Of a stretch of 64,000 nt of DNA, positions 16,227 to 27,706 are shown piece by piece. This DNA is from Novosphingobium profundi (lineage in GTDB: Bacteria; Pseudomonadota; Alphaproteobacteria; Sphingomonadales; Sphingomonadaceae), in assembly GCF_020524485.1 (NCBI RefSeq), contig NZ_JAIVLF010000001.1:372001-436000 (forward strand). The letters are read 5' to 3'. The notes beneath the pieces were generated by a model that saw only the letters and a program-made list of their open reading frames with translations, had not been told where the DNA came from and made no database searches. Every line of letters starts with the position of its first letter. Position 1 is the stretch's first letter. The translations under genes were made by a program, and so were the position numbers.

Positions 16227-17120
16227 ATGAGCTCCTATCCCAAACCCGCCCTCGCACAGGTTTCCTCCATGTCGGATGCGGCTGTTGCCGCGCCGGACCG
16301 CGCTGTCGCGTTTCAGGGCGCGCCGGGGTGCAATTCGCACCGCGCCGCGCTCGAGTACGACGCGCAGTGCCTGCCGCTGCCCTGCTTCTCCTTCGAGGAC
16401 GCGCTCGATGCGGTGCGCGATGGGCGGGCCGAACGGGCGATCATCCCTATCGAGAACTCGCAGCACGGGCGCGTGGCCGACATCCACTTCCTGCTGCCCG
16501 AAAGCGGACTTTCGATCGTGGGCGAGCACTTCACCCCGATCAACCACGCGCTGATGGCGCTGGGGCAGGGGCCGTTCACGGCAGCCTACAGCCACCCGCA
16601 GGCGCTCGGCCAGTCGCGCCGTTACCTGCGCGAGAAGGGCATCGTGCCGATGGCCTATGCCGATACTGCGGGCGCGGCGGCCTATGTGCGCGAGATGGGC
16701 GATCCCACGCTGGCCGCGATCGCGCCCAAGCTGGCGGCCGAGCTCTATGACTTGCAGATCGTGGAGGACAATGTCGAGGATGCGGACGACAACACGACGC
16801 GTTTCGTGGTGCTGGCGCGCGAGCCGCTCGACCCCTTCACGTTGCAGGGCCAGAAGACGATGACGACCTTCATCTTCGAGGTGAACAACGTGCCGGCCGC
16901 GCTCTACAAGGCGCTCGGGGGCTTTGCGACCAACGGGGTCAACATGACCAAGCTGGAAAGCTACCAGACTGGCGCGAGCTTCGCGGCCTCGAAGTTCTAC
17001 GTCGATATCGAAGGCGCACCGGGCGAGGAGCGGGTGGACCGGGCGATGCAGGAACTGGCGTTCCACTGCAAGTACGTGCGCCCGCTCGGCACCTACCGGC
17101 TCGCACGTCCGCGCGGGTAA
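16227..17120 (+). CDS. pheA: Prephenate dehydratase
   Basis: The enzyme converts prephenate to phenylpyruvate in phenylalanine synthesis. The protein has the N-terminal PDT domain (VAFQGAPGCNSHRAAL; RAIIPIENSQHGRVADIHFL; the catalytic region DNTTRFVVLAREP) and a C-terminal ACT regulatory domain beginning TTFIFEVNNVPAALYKALGG, containing the Phe-binding ESYQ-type segment (KLESYQTGA). It is a monofunctional PDT without chorismate mutase. The ATG at 16227 gives 297 residues; ATG 16269 is an alternative, and the longer frame from 16167 is less likely. Confidence 0.96.
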   Translation: MSSYPKPALAQVSSMSDAAVAAPDRAVAFQGAPGCNSHRAALEYDAQCLPLPCFSFEDALDAVRDGRAERAIIPIENSQHGRVADIHFLLPESGLSIVGEHFTPINHALMALGQGPFTAAYSHPQALGQSRRYLREKGIVPMAYADTAGAAAYVREMGDPTLAAIAPKLAAELYDLQIVEDNVEDADDNTTRFVVLAREPLDPFTLQGQKTMTTFIFEVNNVPAALYKALGGFATNGVNMTKLESYQTGASFAASKFYVDIEGAPGEERVDRAMQELAFHCKYVRPLGTYRLARPRG

Positions 17121-17234
17121 GGCCTCCGCTTGGCCTAGCTGGGCGGTGATTTTCGTCGGCTTTTGAAGTGCTTTTGCCGGGAATGGCGCGAGGGCTTCTT
17201 GCGCCGCCGGGACCCCCATGCCAACTAGACACGG

Positions 17235-17915
17235 GTGAGCGTCGGAGCGGATCATATCGCGGCAGGGTCCGCAGCGGCACAGGCCCGCGCTGACTGGGAG
17301 GCCGTGCGCGCCTCGGGCGAGATCCAGTTCGCGCCCGTGCCCCATCCCGAAGTGCCCATTCCCGAAACGCCCGCCTGGCTGCAGGTCCTGGGGCGCATCC
17401 TCGAGGCGATCTTTGCGCCTATCGGACGGCTGCTGGGCATGTCCTGGGGGATCTTCCAGTGGGTCCTGCTGGCGCTTGCGACGCTTCTTCTCCTCTACGT
17501 GCTGTGGCGGATCGGCTCGGTCTGGTGGGAGAACCGCCGTGTGCGCGGTGCCGGGCACGAGCCGGAAGCCTGGGTTCCCGTGCGGGCCGAGGTTGAGGCG
17601 CTCCTGTCCGATGCGGACCGGCTGGCGGCAGAAGGACGCTACGGTGAGGCCACGCACCTGCTCCTGCGCCGCAGTGTACGTCAGATTTCCGACCAACGGC
17701 CTGACTGGCTGGGGCCCGCTTCCACCGCGCGCGAGATTGCAGGGCTAAAGGTCCTGCCCGAGGCCGGGCGTCGCGCCTTCACGGTCATCGCCGAGCGGGT
17801 CGAGCGCAGCCTGTTCGCGCTGCGGGATCTGGACGCAGGCGATTGGCAGGCCGCGCGCGAGGCCTATGCTGATTTTGCCCGGCTGCACTTCCGCGAAGGG
17901 ACGCCAGCGGCATGA
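17235..17915 (+). CDS. DUF4129-domain membrane protein
   Basis: This is a 226-residue protein read from a GTG at 17235. A single strong membrane segment lies at about residues 70-92 (WGIFQWVLLALATLLLLYVLW). It is followed by a cytosolic helical DUF4129-type domain with the characteristic AEGRYGEATHLLLRRSVRQI segment. It is the first gene of an overlapping six-gene set (DUF4129, DUF4350, MoxR, DUF58, SpoIIM, RDD). Such sets resemble MoxR/DUF58 chaperone-type systems linked to cell-envelope or stress functions. Its stop overlaps the next start. Confidence 0.85.
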   Translation: MSVGADHIAAGSAAAQARADWEAVRASGEIQFAPVPHPEVPIPETPAWLQVLGRILEAIFAPIGRLLGMSWGIFQWVLLALATLLLLYVLWRIGSVWWENRRVRGAGHEPEAWVPVRAEVEALLSDADRLAAEGRYGEATHLLLRRSVRQISDQRPDWLGPASTAREIAGLKVLPEAGRRAFTVIAERVERSLFALRDLDAGDWQAAREAYADFARLHFREGTPAA

Positions 17916-19260
17916 GTTCCCATGCGATCCCTGTCGCGGGGCCTGCGAACGCGCAGCCCAACCCCTTCTCGCGCCGTGCGGTGCTGGGCATCGTGCTGGC
18001 GGGCGGCGCTCTGTTCGTTCTCCTCTTGTGGATGATCGGCACGGGGACGGGCTTCGGCTCGGGCAATGACGGGGGCGGCCATGCCCAGGGACGCGGACTG
18101 AACGGCTATGCCGCCATGGCGCGGTATCTGGAGGCGCGCGGCTACGATGTCGACATGGGCCATGGCCCGGACGATCTCAATCCCGATGGATTGCTCATCC
18201 TGACCCCGCCTGCCGACGCCGACGGACGCGAGATCGACCGCATCGTCTCGGCGCACCGCTACAAGGGGGCAACGCTGGTGGTCGCGCCCAAGTGGGTGGC
18301 GATGCCGGTGACGGACAAACAGCGCAGCGAGGAAAAGGCCGAGCGGGGCTGGGTGAACCTGGTTTCGGCCCGCCCGCCCGAATGGCGGGGCTTCCTTGAT
18401 GATGTCGCAGTCGGTTTGGGCCGCGGCGCCGAGGAGGAGGCTGCTGCAGACAAGTCCGATCCCGCACGCTGGAAGGGGCTGGGCGTGGCCGGGCGCTTGC
18501 CGCAGGACCATGTCCTGGCCTGGGGGGAGGGCGAGCGGCTCATTCCCCTCGTCACCAATGGCAAGGGGCAGATCCTTGCTGCGCTCCTCGACGATGGCGG
18601 CAGCTATCCCGACCTGGAAGAGGTCGCGCAACGCCCGCGCCGCAGCGAGGTCGACGATGAGGACCGCTACCCGCTCGTGCTCGTCTTCGAGCCCGATCTT
18701 CTCGACAATTTCGGCATGGCCCGCCCGCAAAGTGCCGCGCTGATCGAGGACCTGTTCGAGAGGCTTGAGATCTACGAGGACGGGCCCATCGTCTTCGACC
18801 TCACGCTCAATGGCTTCGGGCAGAGAAAGAACCTGCTGACGCTGGCGGTGACGCCGCCCTTTGCCGGCGTGAGCCTGTGCCTGCTGCTGGCCGCGCTGCT
18901 GGTCGGCTGGCGCGGTTTCGTGCGCTTCGGTCCGCCCGCCACGCCCGAGAGGGCCCTCGCGTTCGGAAAGCAGGCGCTCGTTGCCAACGCGGCCGGGCTG
19001 GTGCGCCGCTCGCGCCGCTACCACCTGCTGCGCGAACCGTACGCGGCGCGCGCCCGTGCGCGCCTGATGGCGGCACTGGCGCTGCCGCGCGCCCTCGATG
19101 CCGAGGCGGCAGAGGCCGCCATTGACCGTGCTCTGGCCACCCGGGCTCCGGAGCGTGAACCCTTTTCGGCGGTCGCCGCGCGTCTGCGCGCCGCGCACCG
19201 TCCCCACGATATCCTCAAGGCCGCGCGTGATCTCCACGCGCTCGAAAGGACACTGACGCA

Positions 19261-19264
<4 letters not shown>
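17912..19264 (+). CDS. DUF4350-domain membrane protein
   Basis: The 450-residue protein has an N-terminal membrane helix (about residues 24-47) followed by a periplasmic or extracytoplasmic alpha/beta domain beginning [17 protein letters not shown], typical of DUF4350. A second hydrophobic segment at about 310-330 ([22 protein letters not shown]) leads to a basic cytosolic tail. It overlaps both neighbours by four bases (ATGA type), showing tight translational coupling within the operon. The function is not established; DUF4350 proteins usually accompany MoxR ATPases and DUF58 proteins. Confidence 0.85.
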
Positions 19265-20277
<1,013 letters not shown>

Positions 20278-20281
20278 GGCC

Positions 20282-21676
20282 ATGAGCGCTCCGGCCGACC
20301 TTCCCACCAAGCAGGGCTCCGTGGCCGCGGCCGGGCAGGTGCATCGCCCCGAGGGGCGCACCCTGCCGGTGCTGCCGACCAGCCGTGCGGTCCTGGCCCT
20401 GGCGCTGGCCGCGCCGATTGCCCTGGTGATCGGCGCGGCGGCTCCGCAGGCCTGGCTGATCGCGCCTGTGGCGGCGCTGGTCGTGCTCGCGCTGGTCCTG
20501 ATCGATGCGCAGCTTGCCGGGCGGCTGGGGCCGCTCGCGCTGCGCTTTGCCGAGGACTGCGAAGTGGGCGGGGAGTTCGTCCTGCACGCCGATGCCGCGA
20601 CGATGGGCGGCCGTCCGCGCGCGATGCACCTGGTCATGGAGGGCGATCCGCGCCTCGTGCCCGAAGGTCGCTGCGAGATCGCGCTGACGCCGGACGGGGC
20701 AGACTGGCGGGGAGGGCGTGTGCTTGCGCCCACGCGCCGGGGTACCGCACGTCTGGGCGGGGTCTGGCTGCGCTGGACGGGGCCGCTTGGGCTGGGCGCC
20801 CGGCAGTTCACCGGAACGCTGGAGCGCGAGGTGCGCATCTGGCCCAATGTCGCGGCGGTGCGCTCGCCCGCCTTGCAGACCTTTCTCAAGGATGCGCAGT
20901 TCGGCCTGATCGCGCGGCGCATGCGGGGTGAGGGCACCCAGTTCGAGGCGCTGGCCGAATACCAGCCCGGCATGGACCGGCGCCGGATCGACTGGAAGGC
21001 CTCGGCCCGCCATTCGCATCTCTACGCCAAGGAGTTCGAGACCGAGCGCAACAACCAGATCGTCTTCGCCTTCGATTGCGGGCAGGCGATGAGCGGGCCG
21101 GTGCGCGGCATGCCCCGCCTCGACCGCGCGGTGTCCGCCGCACTTGCGACCTCCTATGTCGCGCTCAAGGGCGGGGACAAGATCGCGCTCTTCGGCTTTG
21201 CCGCAAGGCCCGAGGTGCGCACGCCGTTCGTGACCGGACAGGGCGCGTTCCTGCGCCTGCAGCGCGCCGCGGCGCAGCTGGAATACCGTGCGCAGGAGCC
21301 CAACTTCACGCTTGCGCTCGCCACCTTGTCGGGACAGCTCCAGCGCCGATCGCTGATCGTCGTCTTTTCCGACTTCACCGATCTCACCAGCGCGCAGCTG
21401 ATGATCGAAAGCGTGGGGCGCCTGCTTTCGCGCCATGTCGTGCTGTTCGTGACGCTGGTCGACGATGAGCTGGAGACGCTCTCGGCGAAGGAGCCCGATT
21501 CGCTTCAGGACCTGTCCGAGGCGGTCGCCGCCGACCTTCTGCTGCGCGAGCGCGCACTGGTCCTGAAACGCCTTCAGCAGATGGGCGTCGACGTCATCGA
21601 AGCGCCGTACGATGCCATCGGGCCGCGCCTCATCGATGCCTATCTTGAAATCAAGCGCGCAGGAGCCATCGGATGA
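20282..21676 (+). CDS. DUF58-domain (VWA-like) membrane protein
   Basis: The 464-residue protein has two adjacent N-terminal membrane helices (about residues 38-80) and a C-terminal DUF58 domain with the hallmark YQPGMDRRRIDWKASARH segment, followed by a VWA-like fold (IVFAFDCGQAMSG). It is the expected partner of the upstream MoxR ATPase. It is separated from that gene by four bases, and its stop overlaps the next start. The role of the pair is inferred to be assembly or activation of an envelope complex. Confidence 0.92.
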   Translation: MSAPADLPTKQGSVAAAGQVHRPEGRTLPVLPTSRAVLALALAAPIALVIGAAAPQAWLIAPVAALVVLALVLIDAQLAGRLGPLALRFAEDCEVGGEFVLHADAATMGGRPRAMHLVMEGDPRLVPEGRCEIALTPDGADWRGGRVLAPTRRGTARLGGVWLRWTGPLGLGARQFTGTLEREVRIWPNVAAVRSPALQTFLKDAQFGLIARRMRGEGTQFEALAEYQPGMDRRRIDWKASARHSHLYAKEFETERNNQIVFAFDCGQAMSGPVRGMPRLDRAVSAALATSYVALKGGDKIALFGFAARPEVRTPFVTGQGAFLRLQRAAAQLEYRAQEPNFTLALATLSGQLQRRSLIVVFSDFTDLTSAQLMIESVGRLLSRHVVLFVTLVDDELETLSAKEPDSLQDLSEAVAADLLLRERALVLKRLQQMGVDVIEAPYDAIGPRLIDAYLEIKRAGAIG

Positions 21677-22752
21677 GCGGCAGCGTTCAGGACAACGCAC
21701 AGGCGGCTTCGGCCCTTGGCGCCATCGAGAGCGCGGCGCTGCGTTCGGACCGCTTCCGGCTGGAGCGCGAGGCCGACTGGCAGCGCCTAGAGGCCATCGT
21801 GCGCAAGATGGAGAAGGGACGCCTGCGCAAGGTCTCTGACGAGGACCTGCTGGCCTTGCCCGGACTCTATCGTACGGCGGCCTCGGGGCTTTCGGTTGCG
21901 CGCGAGACCTCGCTCGATGCCGCGACGGTGGCCTACTTGGAAACCCTCGTCCAGCGCGCCTGGTTCGTGGTCTACGGGCCGCGGACTTCGCTGGCGGGCT
22001 GGCTGCGCAGCTTCTTTGCCGGGGGCTGGAGCGCGGCGGTGCGCGCGATTGGCGCCGATGTTGCGGCCTGTTTCGCGATTCTGGTCGCGGCGGTCGCGGC
22101 GGGCTGGCTCCTCGTCGCCAACGATCCCGAATGGTACTTCGCGCTCGTCTCGCGCGAGATGGCGGGGCCGCGCGTTCCGGGCGCCACGCCCGAGATGCTG
22201 CGCACGACGCTTTTCGACAACGCCGATCAGAACGGGCTCAGTGTCTTTGCGGCCCAGCTTTTCAGCAACAACGCGCAGGTCTCGATCCTCGCCTTCGCGC
22301 TGGGCTTCGCCTTCGGCATCCCGTCTGTCCTCCTGCTGGTGCAGAACCTGGCGCTTCTGGGGGCGATGCTCTGGCTCTACAGCGGGGCGGGGCTGACCCT
22401 CGACTTTGCAGGCTGGATCGCGGTGCATGGGACGACCGAGATCTTCGCGATCCTGCTCTCGGCCGCCGCTGGCCTGCATATCGGGCGCACGCTCGCCTTT
22501 CCGGGGGCGAGACCGCTGCTGAGTGCGGCGGCGGCGGCCGGGCAGCGTGCGGCCGTGGTCATGGTGGGCGTGGTCCTCATGCTTGTGATCGCCGCGCTTC
22601 TGGAAGGCTTCGCGCGCCAGCTCGTCGACACGACCCTGGGGCGTTTTTCCATCGGTGGTTTCATGCTGGTCATGTGGTGCGCCTACTTCTTCGCGTTTCC
22701 GGGCACGCGCCGCTGGCGTGAGGAACGCGCTGGGGAAGGGGGCACGCGCTGA
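21673..22752 (+). CDS. SpoIIM-like (DUF95) integral membrane protein
   Basis: The 359-residue protein has a cytosolic helical N-terminus, then several membrane segments (near residues 130-155, 205-260 and 285-345), with the DUF95/stage II sporulation protein M-like core containing LFSNNAQVSILAFALGFAFGIPS. In this non-sporulating lineage the name only indicates family: these proteins often accompany MoxR/DUF58/RDD genes. It overlaps the upstream gene by four bases, and its stop shares a base with the RDD start. Confidence 0.88.
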   Translation: MSGSVQDNAQAASALGAIESAALRSDRFRLEREADWQRLEAIVRKMEKGRLRKVSDEDLLALPGLYRTAASGLSVARETSLDAATVAYLETLVQRAWFVVYGPRTSLAGWLRSFFAGGWSAAVRAIGADVAACFAILVAAVAAGWLLVANDPEWYFALVSREMAGPRVPGATPEMLRTTLFDNADQNGLSVFAAQLFSNNAQVSILAFALGFAFGIPSVLLLVQNLALLGAMLWLYSGAGLTLDFAGWIAVHGTTEIFAILLSAAAGLHIGRTLAFPGARPLLSAAAAAGQRAAVVMVGVVLMLVIAALLEGFARQLVDTTLGRFSIGGFMLVMWCAYFFAFPGTRRWREERAGEGGTR

Positions 22753-23702
22753 TGGCCCGCAAGGAACGAAAGGCGCGCAAGCCGCGCAAGCAAGCCCCCG
22801 GGCTTGGCCGTACGCTGCTGACGCCCGAGGGCATTTCGCTTTCCATCGCCATTGCCAGTCGCGGTGCGCGGTTCGGTGCGCTGCTGCTCGACCTGCTGTT
22901 CATTGGCCTTCTGATCACGGTGCTCTCGGTCGGCCTCCTGTTCATGGCGGGCGGTGCAGCGTCGATCGAGCGCACGCTCTCGAGCGGGACAACGAGTGGC
23001 TATGCGCTGCAATTCCTGATGGTCGTGTGGCTCATTGTCCTGTTCCTGTTCCGCAACGCCTACTTCCTGTTCTTCGAACTGGGACCGCGTGGAGCAACGC
23101 CGGGAAAGCGCATCAATGGCCTTCGCATCGCCGCGCGCGATGGCGGCCGGTTGACGCCCGAGATGGTGATCGCGCGCAATCTCCTGCGCGATATCGAGCT
23201 GTTCCTGCCCATCGTCTTCGTCGCTTCGGCGGGAACTGAGAGCGGCCTTGCCTGGCTTGCGGCGACGGCCTGGTTCCTCATCTTCATGCTCTTCCCGCTG
23301 TTCAACCGCGATGGCCTGCGCGCAGGCGATGTCATTGCGGGAAGCTGGGTCGTCCAGGCGCCCCGGCCCAAGCTGGCCAAGGCGCTGTCGGTCGAGGCCC
23401 CGGCCACGACGGACAGTACCACGACCGTATCCGAGGGGCCGAAGTACCGCTTCGGCGAGGAGGAACTGGCGGTCTACGGCGAATACGAGCTCCAGGCCCT
23501 CGAACGGGTCCTGCGCGACACACGCGCCAAGGCGATTGAGCCTGTCTACCATACGATTTCCGAAAAGATCGGCCGCAACGATGGCTGGGGCGATGAACGC
23601 GCCTTCCTGGAGGCCTACTACACCCAGTTGCGCGCGCGGCTGGAAGCGGGCCTGCGCATGGGTGTGCGTAAGGCCGACAAGAACACAGAGGAAACCCGGT
23701 GA
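22752..23702 (+). CDS. RDD-family membrane protein
   Basis: The 316-residue protein has an RDD domain: the first membrane segment follows SRGARFGALLLDLLFIGLL (Arg and Asp positions), and the domain's third segment follows GATPGKRINGLRI. The membrane region ends near residue 195; the remaining 120 residues are soluble and charged. RDD proteins are suspected transporters or ion antiporters, but no activity is certain here. It is the last member of the six-gene set and overlaps the GNAT gene. Confidence 0.9.
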   Translation: MARKERKARKPRKQAPGLGRTLLTPEGISLSIAIASRGARFGALLLDLLFIGLLITVLSVGLLFMAGGAASIERTLSSGTTSGYALQFLMVVWLIVLFLFRNAYFLFFELGPRGATPGKRINGLRIAARDGGRLTPEMVIARNLLRDIELFLPIVFVASAGTESGLAWLAATAWFLIFMLFPLFNRDGLRAGDVIAGSWVVQAPRPKLAKALSVEAPATTDSTTTVSEGPKYRFGEEELAVYGEYELQALERVLRDTRAKAIEPVYHTISEKIGRNDGWGDERAFLEAYYTQLRARLEAGLRMGVRKADKNTEETR

Positions 23703-24169
23703 CCCCCGCCCGTTACACGATCCGTCGCGACGACCTGTCGGGTGAGGCCATCCTGGCGCTGCTCCAGTTCCATCTGGATGAAATGCACCAGTGGTCACCG
23801 CCCGAAAGCGTTCACGCCATGCCTGCCGAGCGGCTGCGCCAGCCCGACGTCACGTTCTTTTCGGCCTGGGACGGGGAGAGTCTTGCAGGCTGCGGCGCGA
23901 TCAAGCACTTGGACGCGGGCCATGGCGAATTGAAGTCGATGCGCGTTGCCCCCGCCTATCGCCGCAAGGGGGCAGGCCGCGCGCTGCTCCTCCACCTCCT
24001 GGAAGAGGCCAAGGCGTGCGGCTATACCCGCGTGAGCCTGGAAACCGGGCGCCCGGAAGCCTTCGTGCCCGCGCACAACCTCTACCTCTCGCACGGCTTC
24101 GTTGAATGCCCGCCCTTTGCCGACTATGTGGCGGACGATTTTTCGATGTGCATGACGCGGGAATTGTAA
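23699..24169 (+). CDS. GNAT-family N-acetyltransferase
   Basis: The 156-residue protein starts at GTG 23699, which overlaps the RDD stop. The acetyl-CoA-binding motif A is MRVAPAYRRKGAGRALLLHL, with the C-terminal NLYLSHGFVECPPFADY segment typical of the GNAT fold. The overall pattern is like small YhfO/Ttr-type acetyltransferases. Substrate unknown. It is coupled to the previous membrane operon and to a second GNAT gene through a TAATG overlap, so it may be read from the same message. Confidence 0.9.
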   Translation: MTPARYTIRRDDLSGEAILALLQFHLDEMHQWSPPESVHAMPAERLRQPDVTFFSAWDGESLAGCGAIKHLDAGHGELKSMRVAPAYRRKGAGRALLLHLLEEAKACGYTRVSLETGRPEAFVPAHNLYLSHGFVECPPFADYVADDFSMCMTREL

Positions 24170-24681
24170 TGGACCTTCGAGAAGCCGGACCCACCGATGC
24201 GGCCGCTCTTGCCGAGCTGGGCGCGCGCTCCTTCACGGCCAAGTTCGGCGAGCTCTACCGCCCCGAGGACCTGGCGAACTTCCTCGCCGAATCGCACTCG
24301 GAAGAGAACGTCGCGGCCGAAATTGCCAACCCGGCCATGCCGATCATGCTCGCGCTCGAGGACGGGCGCCTGCTGGGCTATTGCAAGCTCAAGCTTGCCT
24401 GCGGCTGGCCCGACCATGCGCGTGGGGAGAAGGCGATCGAGCTGAAGCAGCTCTACACCGATCCCGAAGCGACCGGGCGCGGCATCGGCGCCAAGCTGAT
24501 GAACTGGGCGCTGGCCAAGGCGCGGGTCGAGGGCGCGGACGAGATCCAGCTCTCGGTCTATTCGGAGAACCCGGGCGCGCAGAAGTTCTACCAGCGCTAC
24601 GGCTTCGAGAAGGTGGGCGACATCTTCTTCATGGTCGGCGAAAAGCGCGACGACGAGTTCCTCTTCGCGCTCTCCCTCTGA
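24169..24681 (+). CDS. GNAT-family N-acetyltransferase
   Basis: The 170-residue protein begins at the ATG overlapping the upstream stop (TAATG). Motif A is LYTDPEATGRGIGAKLMNWA and the C-terminal part QKFYQRYGFEKVGD is a standard GNAT tail, as in PaiA/spermidine-type acetyltransferases. Substrate is not predictable. An upstream in-frame ATG (24106) lies inside the previous gene and is rejected. It ends 25 bases before the converging zntB-like gene. Confidence 0.9.
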   Translation: MDLREAGPTDAAALAELGARSFTAKFGELYRPEDLANFLAESHSEENVAAEIANPAMPIMLALEDGRLLGYCKLKLACGWPDHARGEKAIELKQLYTDPEATGRGIGAKLMNWALAKARVEGADEIQLSVYSENPGAQKFYQRYGFEKVGDIFFMVGEKRDDEFLFALSL

Positions 24682-24705
24682 ACGCTGCGCAATCGCGTAA
24701 GGCTC

Positions 24706-25722
24706 TCAGAACCACTTCCACTTCCAGAACATCACCAGCTGGACGAGCAGGATCGCCGCGCACAGCACCACGACCACCCAGAACGCGTCGGGGTCCTGCA
24801 TGCCGGGCATCCCGCCCACGTTGATGCCGAGCAGCCCGGTGACGAAGCTGAGCGGCAGGAAAATGGCCGCGACAATGGTGAGGAGGTAGCTGGTGCGGTC
24901 CGCGCTCGCCGCGGCGCGGGCGCGCAAGTCGTCCTGCAGGACCACGGCGCTTTCCTTGCTGATGTCGAGATCGTCGAGATAGCGGCGCAGGCGGTCGATG
25001 GTCTCGGCGATCTCGCGCCGGTCGTGCTTCTCGAACCATTCGGGCGCCTCCCGGCTGATCCGCTCGAGCGCCTCGTGCTGCGGGGCCATGTGGCGCTTGA
25101 GGCCGAGGCAATTGCGCCGGATCGTCGCGATCTTGTCGAGCATGGCTTCGGGATCCTCGTCGGGATCGGTGTCTTCGAGCTGGTCGATCACCTCGTTCAT
25201 GTCGATGATCGAGCGGTTCATGCGCGCGATCATGTGCTCGACCATGAGCGTGATGACCGCGCCCGCATCGAGCGCGCCGGTGCCCTTGTCGAGCTCGGCC
25301 ATCACCGCGCGTGGGGTTTGCAGGGGGCGGCGGCGCAAGGTGACGAGACGGCGGCCGTCGCACCACACCTGCAATGAGACCATGTCCTCGGGCTCGGCGC
25401 CGGGATTGAAGTTGATGCCGCGCAGCGTTGCAACCAGCGCGTTGCCCTCGCGAAAGGCGCGTGGGCGGGTGTCCTCGCTGGTGAGAAGTTCGACCGTGGG
25501 TTCGGGCAGGCCGAGCCCTTCGTCCAGCCACTCGGCCACGCCATCGGCATTGCGGCACAAGTGCACCCAGAGCATTTCCCCGGGCTTGCCGGGGCGCCAC
25601 TCCTGCGCTTCCTCCCACGAAACCGCCCGCGCCCCGCCATGTCCGTCGAGCACGCGTCCGAACAGGAGGGGCGTGCCGGTTTCGGTGTCGTCGGTCGGGT
25701 CGTAGGGGCTGGTTTCGATCAT
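24706..25722 (-). CDS. CorA/ZntB-family divalent metal transporter
   Basis: The product has a long cytosolic N-terminal domain rich in helices and two C-terminal membrane helices. The pore-loop signature reads [11 protein letters not shown], the GxN motif in the GIN form characteristic of ZntB-like zinc exporters/uptake carriers rather than GMN of CorA. The start is uncertain: the frame is open to an ATG at 25833, but that overlaps the divergent ispG, so ATG 25722 (about 338 residues) is preferred. No strong ribosome-binding site is visible. Metal specificity is inferred only. Confidence 0.88.
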   Translation of the reverse strand: MIETSPYDPTDDTETGTPLLFGRVLDGHGGARAVSWEEAQEWRPGKPGEMLWVHLCRNADGVAEWLDEGLGLPEPTVELLTSEDTRPRAFREGNALVATLRGINFNPGAEPEDMVSLQVWCDGRRLVTLRRRPLQTPRAVMAELDKGTGALDAGAVITLMVEHMIARMNRSIIDMNEVIDQLEDTDPDEDPEAMLDKIATIRRNCLGLKRHMAPQHEALERISREAPEWFEKHDRREIAETIDRLRRYLDDLDISKESAVVLQDDLRARAAASADRTSYLLTIVAAIFLPLSFVTGLLGINVGGMPGMQDPDAFWVVVVLCAAILLVQLVMFWKWKWF

Positions 25723-25814
25723 GGAAGACTGAATGCCCGAAACGGGCGAAGGTTCAAGCGAGGTTTCTGGCAAACGGGCTTCAAACCAGGGCGCCATGTC
25801 CCTATAAGGGCGCC

Positions 25815-26963
25815 ATGTCTTCGATCCGTCCATGGCGCACTATCGAGCGCCGCCAGAGCCGCCAGATCATGGTTGGCAGTGTTCCTGTTGGTGGTGATGC
25901 CCCGATCACGGTGCAGACCATGACCAACACCCTCACGTCCGATGCCAAGGCGACGATCGACCAGATCCGCCGCTGCGAGGAGGCGGGTGCGGACCTCATC
26001 CGCGTGTCCTGCCCCGACGTGGAGAGCACCGCGGCCTTCAAGGAGATTGCCCGCGCGGCGACGGTGCCGCTGATTGCGGACATCCACTTCCACTACAAAC
26101 GCGCGCTCGAAGCGGCCGATGCGGGCGCGGCGTGCCTGCGCATCAACCCGGGCAACATCGGCTCGGACGAGCGTGTTGCCGAAGTCGTGCGTGCGGCCAA
26201 GGCCAATGGCTGTGCGATCCGCATTGGCGTCAACGCCGGCAGCCTGGAAAAGGATCTCCTCGAAAAGTACGGCGAGCCGTGCCCCGAGGCGTTGGTGGAA
26301 AGCGCGCTCGATCACATCAAGCTTCTGCAGGACCACGACTTTCACGACTACAAGGTGGCGGTAAAGGCCTCCGACGTGTTCCTCGCGGTCGCGGCCTACC
26401 AGGGGCTGGCGGACGCCACCGACTGCCCGCTGCATCTGGGCATCACCGAGGCGGGCGGTCTCATCGGCGGGACGGTCAAGTCCTCGATCGGCATGGGCAA
26501 CCTGCTCTGGGCCGGGATCGGTGATACCTTGCGCGTCTCGCTATCGGCAGAGCCCGAAGAGGAAGTGCGCGTCGGCTTCGAGATGCTCAAGGCCCTGGGC
26601 CTTCGTACGCGCGGCGTGCGCGTTGTCTCGTGCCCCTCGTGCGCACGCCAGGGCTTCGACGTCATCCGCACGGTCGAGGCGCTCGAAGACCGCCTGCAGC
26701 ACATCAAGACGCCGCTTTCGCTGTCCGTGCTGGGCTGCGTGGTCAATGGCCCCGGCGAAGCGCGTGAAACCGACATCGGCCTTACCGGCGGCGGCAATGG
26801 CAAGCACATGGTCTATCTGTCCGGCCTCACCGACCACACGGTCGAGGACGCCGACATGCTCGACCACATCGTCAAGCTGGTCGAGGCCAAGGCGGCCGAG
26901 ATCGAGGCGGCGGACGAGGCTGCCACGGACGCGGCGAAGGTTCCGGCGGAACCCGCCGAGTGA
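25815..26963 (+). CDS. ispG: 4-hydroxy-3-methylbut-2-enyl diphosphate synthase IspG (GcpE)
   Basis: This [4Fe-4S] enzyme of the non-mevalonate isoprenoid pathway converts methylerythritol cyclodiphosphate to HMBPP. The 382-residue protein has the TIM-barrel start ([19 protein letters not shown]) and the iron-sulfur ligands CPSCARQ and CVVNGPGEA near the C-terminus. Length is normal. The last residues are Ala/Glu-rich. It overlaps the downstream membrane protein gene by four bases. Confidence 0.97.
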   Translation: MSSIRPWRTIERRQSRQIMVGSVPVGGDAPITVQTMTNTLTSDAKATIDQIRRCEEAGADLIRVSCPDVESTAAFKEIARAATVPLIADIHFHYKRALEAADAGAACLRINPGNIGSDERVAEVVRAAKANGCAIRIGVNAGSLEKDLLEKYGEPCPEALVESALDHIKLLQDHDFHDYKVAVKASDVFLAVAAYQGLADATDCPLHLGITEAGGLIGGTVKSSIGMGNLLWAGIGDTLRVSLSAEPEEEVRVGFEMLKALGLRTRGVRVVSCPSCARQGFDVIRTVEALEDRLQHIKTPLSLSVLGCVVNGPGEARETDIGLTGGGNGKHMVYLSGLTDHTVEDADMLDHIVKLVEAKAAEIEAADEAATDAAKVPAEPAE

Positions 26964-27697
26964 GCGGCCTCGGGTCGGAACTGCGCGGTTTCGGCCTGAG
27001 CCTTCGCGACGCGCTGCGGGTCTTCCGGCTCGTACCGCTCGCCCTCCTTCTGGTGATGGTTCCCGAGTTCGTCCAGCACGCGGCCGAGATCCGGCTGGGC
27101 ATGTTCGCCAGCGACGAGGCCTTCCGTACGCTGGCGCAGGACCCCACCCGCTGGGCCTATGGGACGGCCAAGCTGGTCGGCCTGCCGCTGGCCGTGCTCT
27201 TTACCGCCCGGTTCTGGGCGAACCGGGCTGCGGGACGGGCGGGCTGGAGCCTTTCCGATATCGCCTGGCGCCCGCTGGCCCTTGGCTTCCTTGTACTCGT
27301 GCTGTGCTCGCTCCCGGGAAGCCTCCCGCTCGGCCTGGCACCCTCAGCCAGCCTGGCGATCGGTCTGGGCCTGACCCTGCTCAGCCTTCCGGGCGTGGTG
27401 CTGATGATCGCGGGTATTCTGGGACATCGCACTTTCGGACTGCGCGACGCCTATGTCCGGGGCTGGAGCAAGGCGCTGCGCATTGCGCTCTACATCGCGC
27501 CGCCCTGGCTCTTCCTGCAACTTCTGCATGAGGCCAACCACACCGCCGCACTCGGTCAGCCTGACGCCCTTGTCTGGGGTCTCATGGCCTTCGACACGCT
27601 CGTCGTCGGGCTCATGGCCGCGGTTGCCGGAACGGGGGCGCATCACGGCTTCATTGGCCCGCGTGCCATTAACCCGGACGAAGTGTCCGCCAGCTAG
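26960..27697 (+). CDS. Integral membrane protein of unknown function
   Basis: The 245-residue protein starts at a GTG overlapping the ispG stop. Four or five hydrophobic segments are visible (for example [49 protein letters not shown] and a C-terminal helix near 215-235). There are no recognised motifs. Coupling to ispG suggests co-expression only. It is followed nine bases later by a protease gene. Confidence 0.75.
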   Translation: MSGLGSELRGFGLSLRDALRVFRLVPLALLLVMVPEFVQHAAEIRLGMFASDEAFRTLAQDPTRWAYGTAKLVGLPLAVLFTARFWANRAAGRAGWSLSDIAWRPLALGFLVLVLCSLPGSLPLGLAPSASLAIGLGLTLLSLPGVVLMIAGILGHRTFGLRDAYVRGWSKALRIALYIAPPWLFLQLLHEANHTAALGQPDALVWGLMAFDTLVVGLMAAVAGTGAHHGFIGPRAINPDEVSAS

Positions 27698-27706
27698 ATT
27701 GCGGAC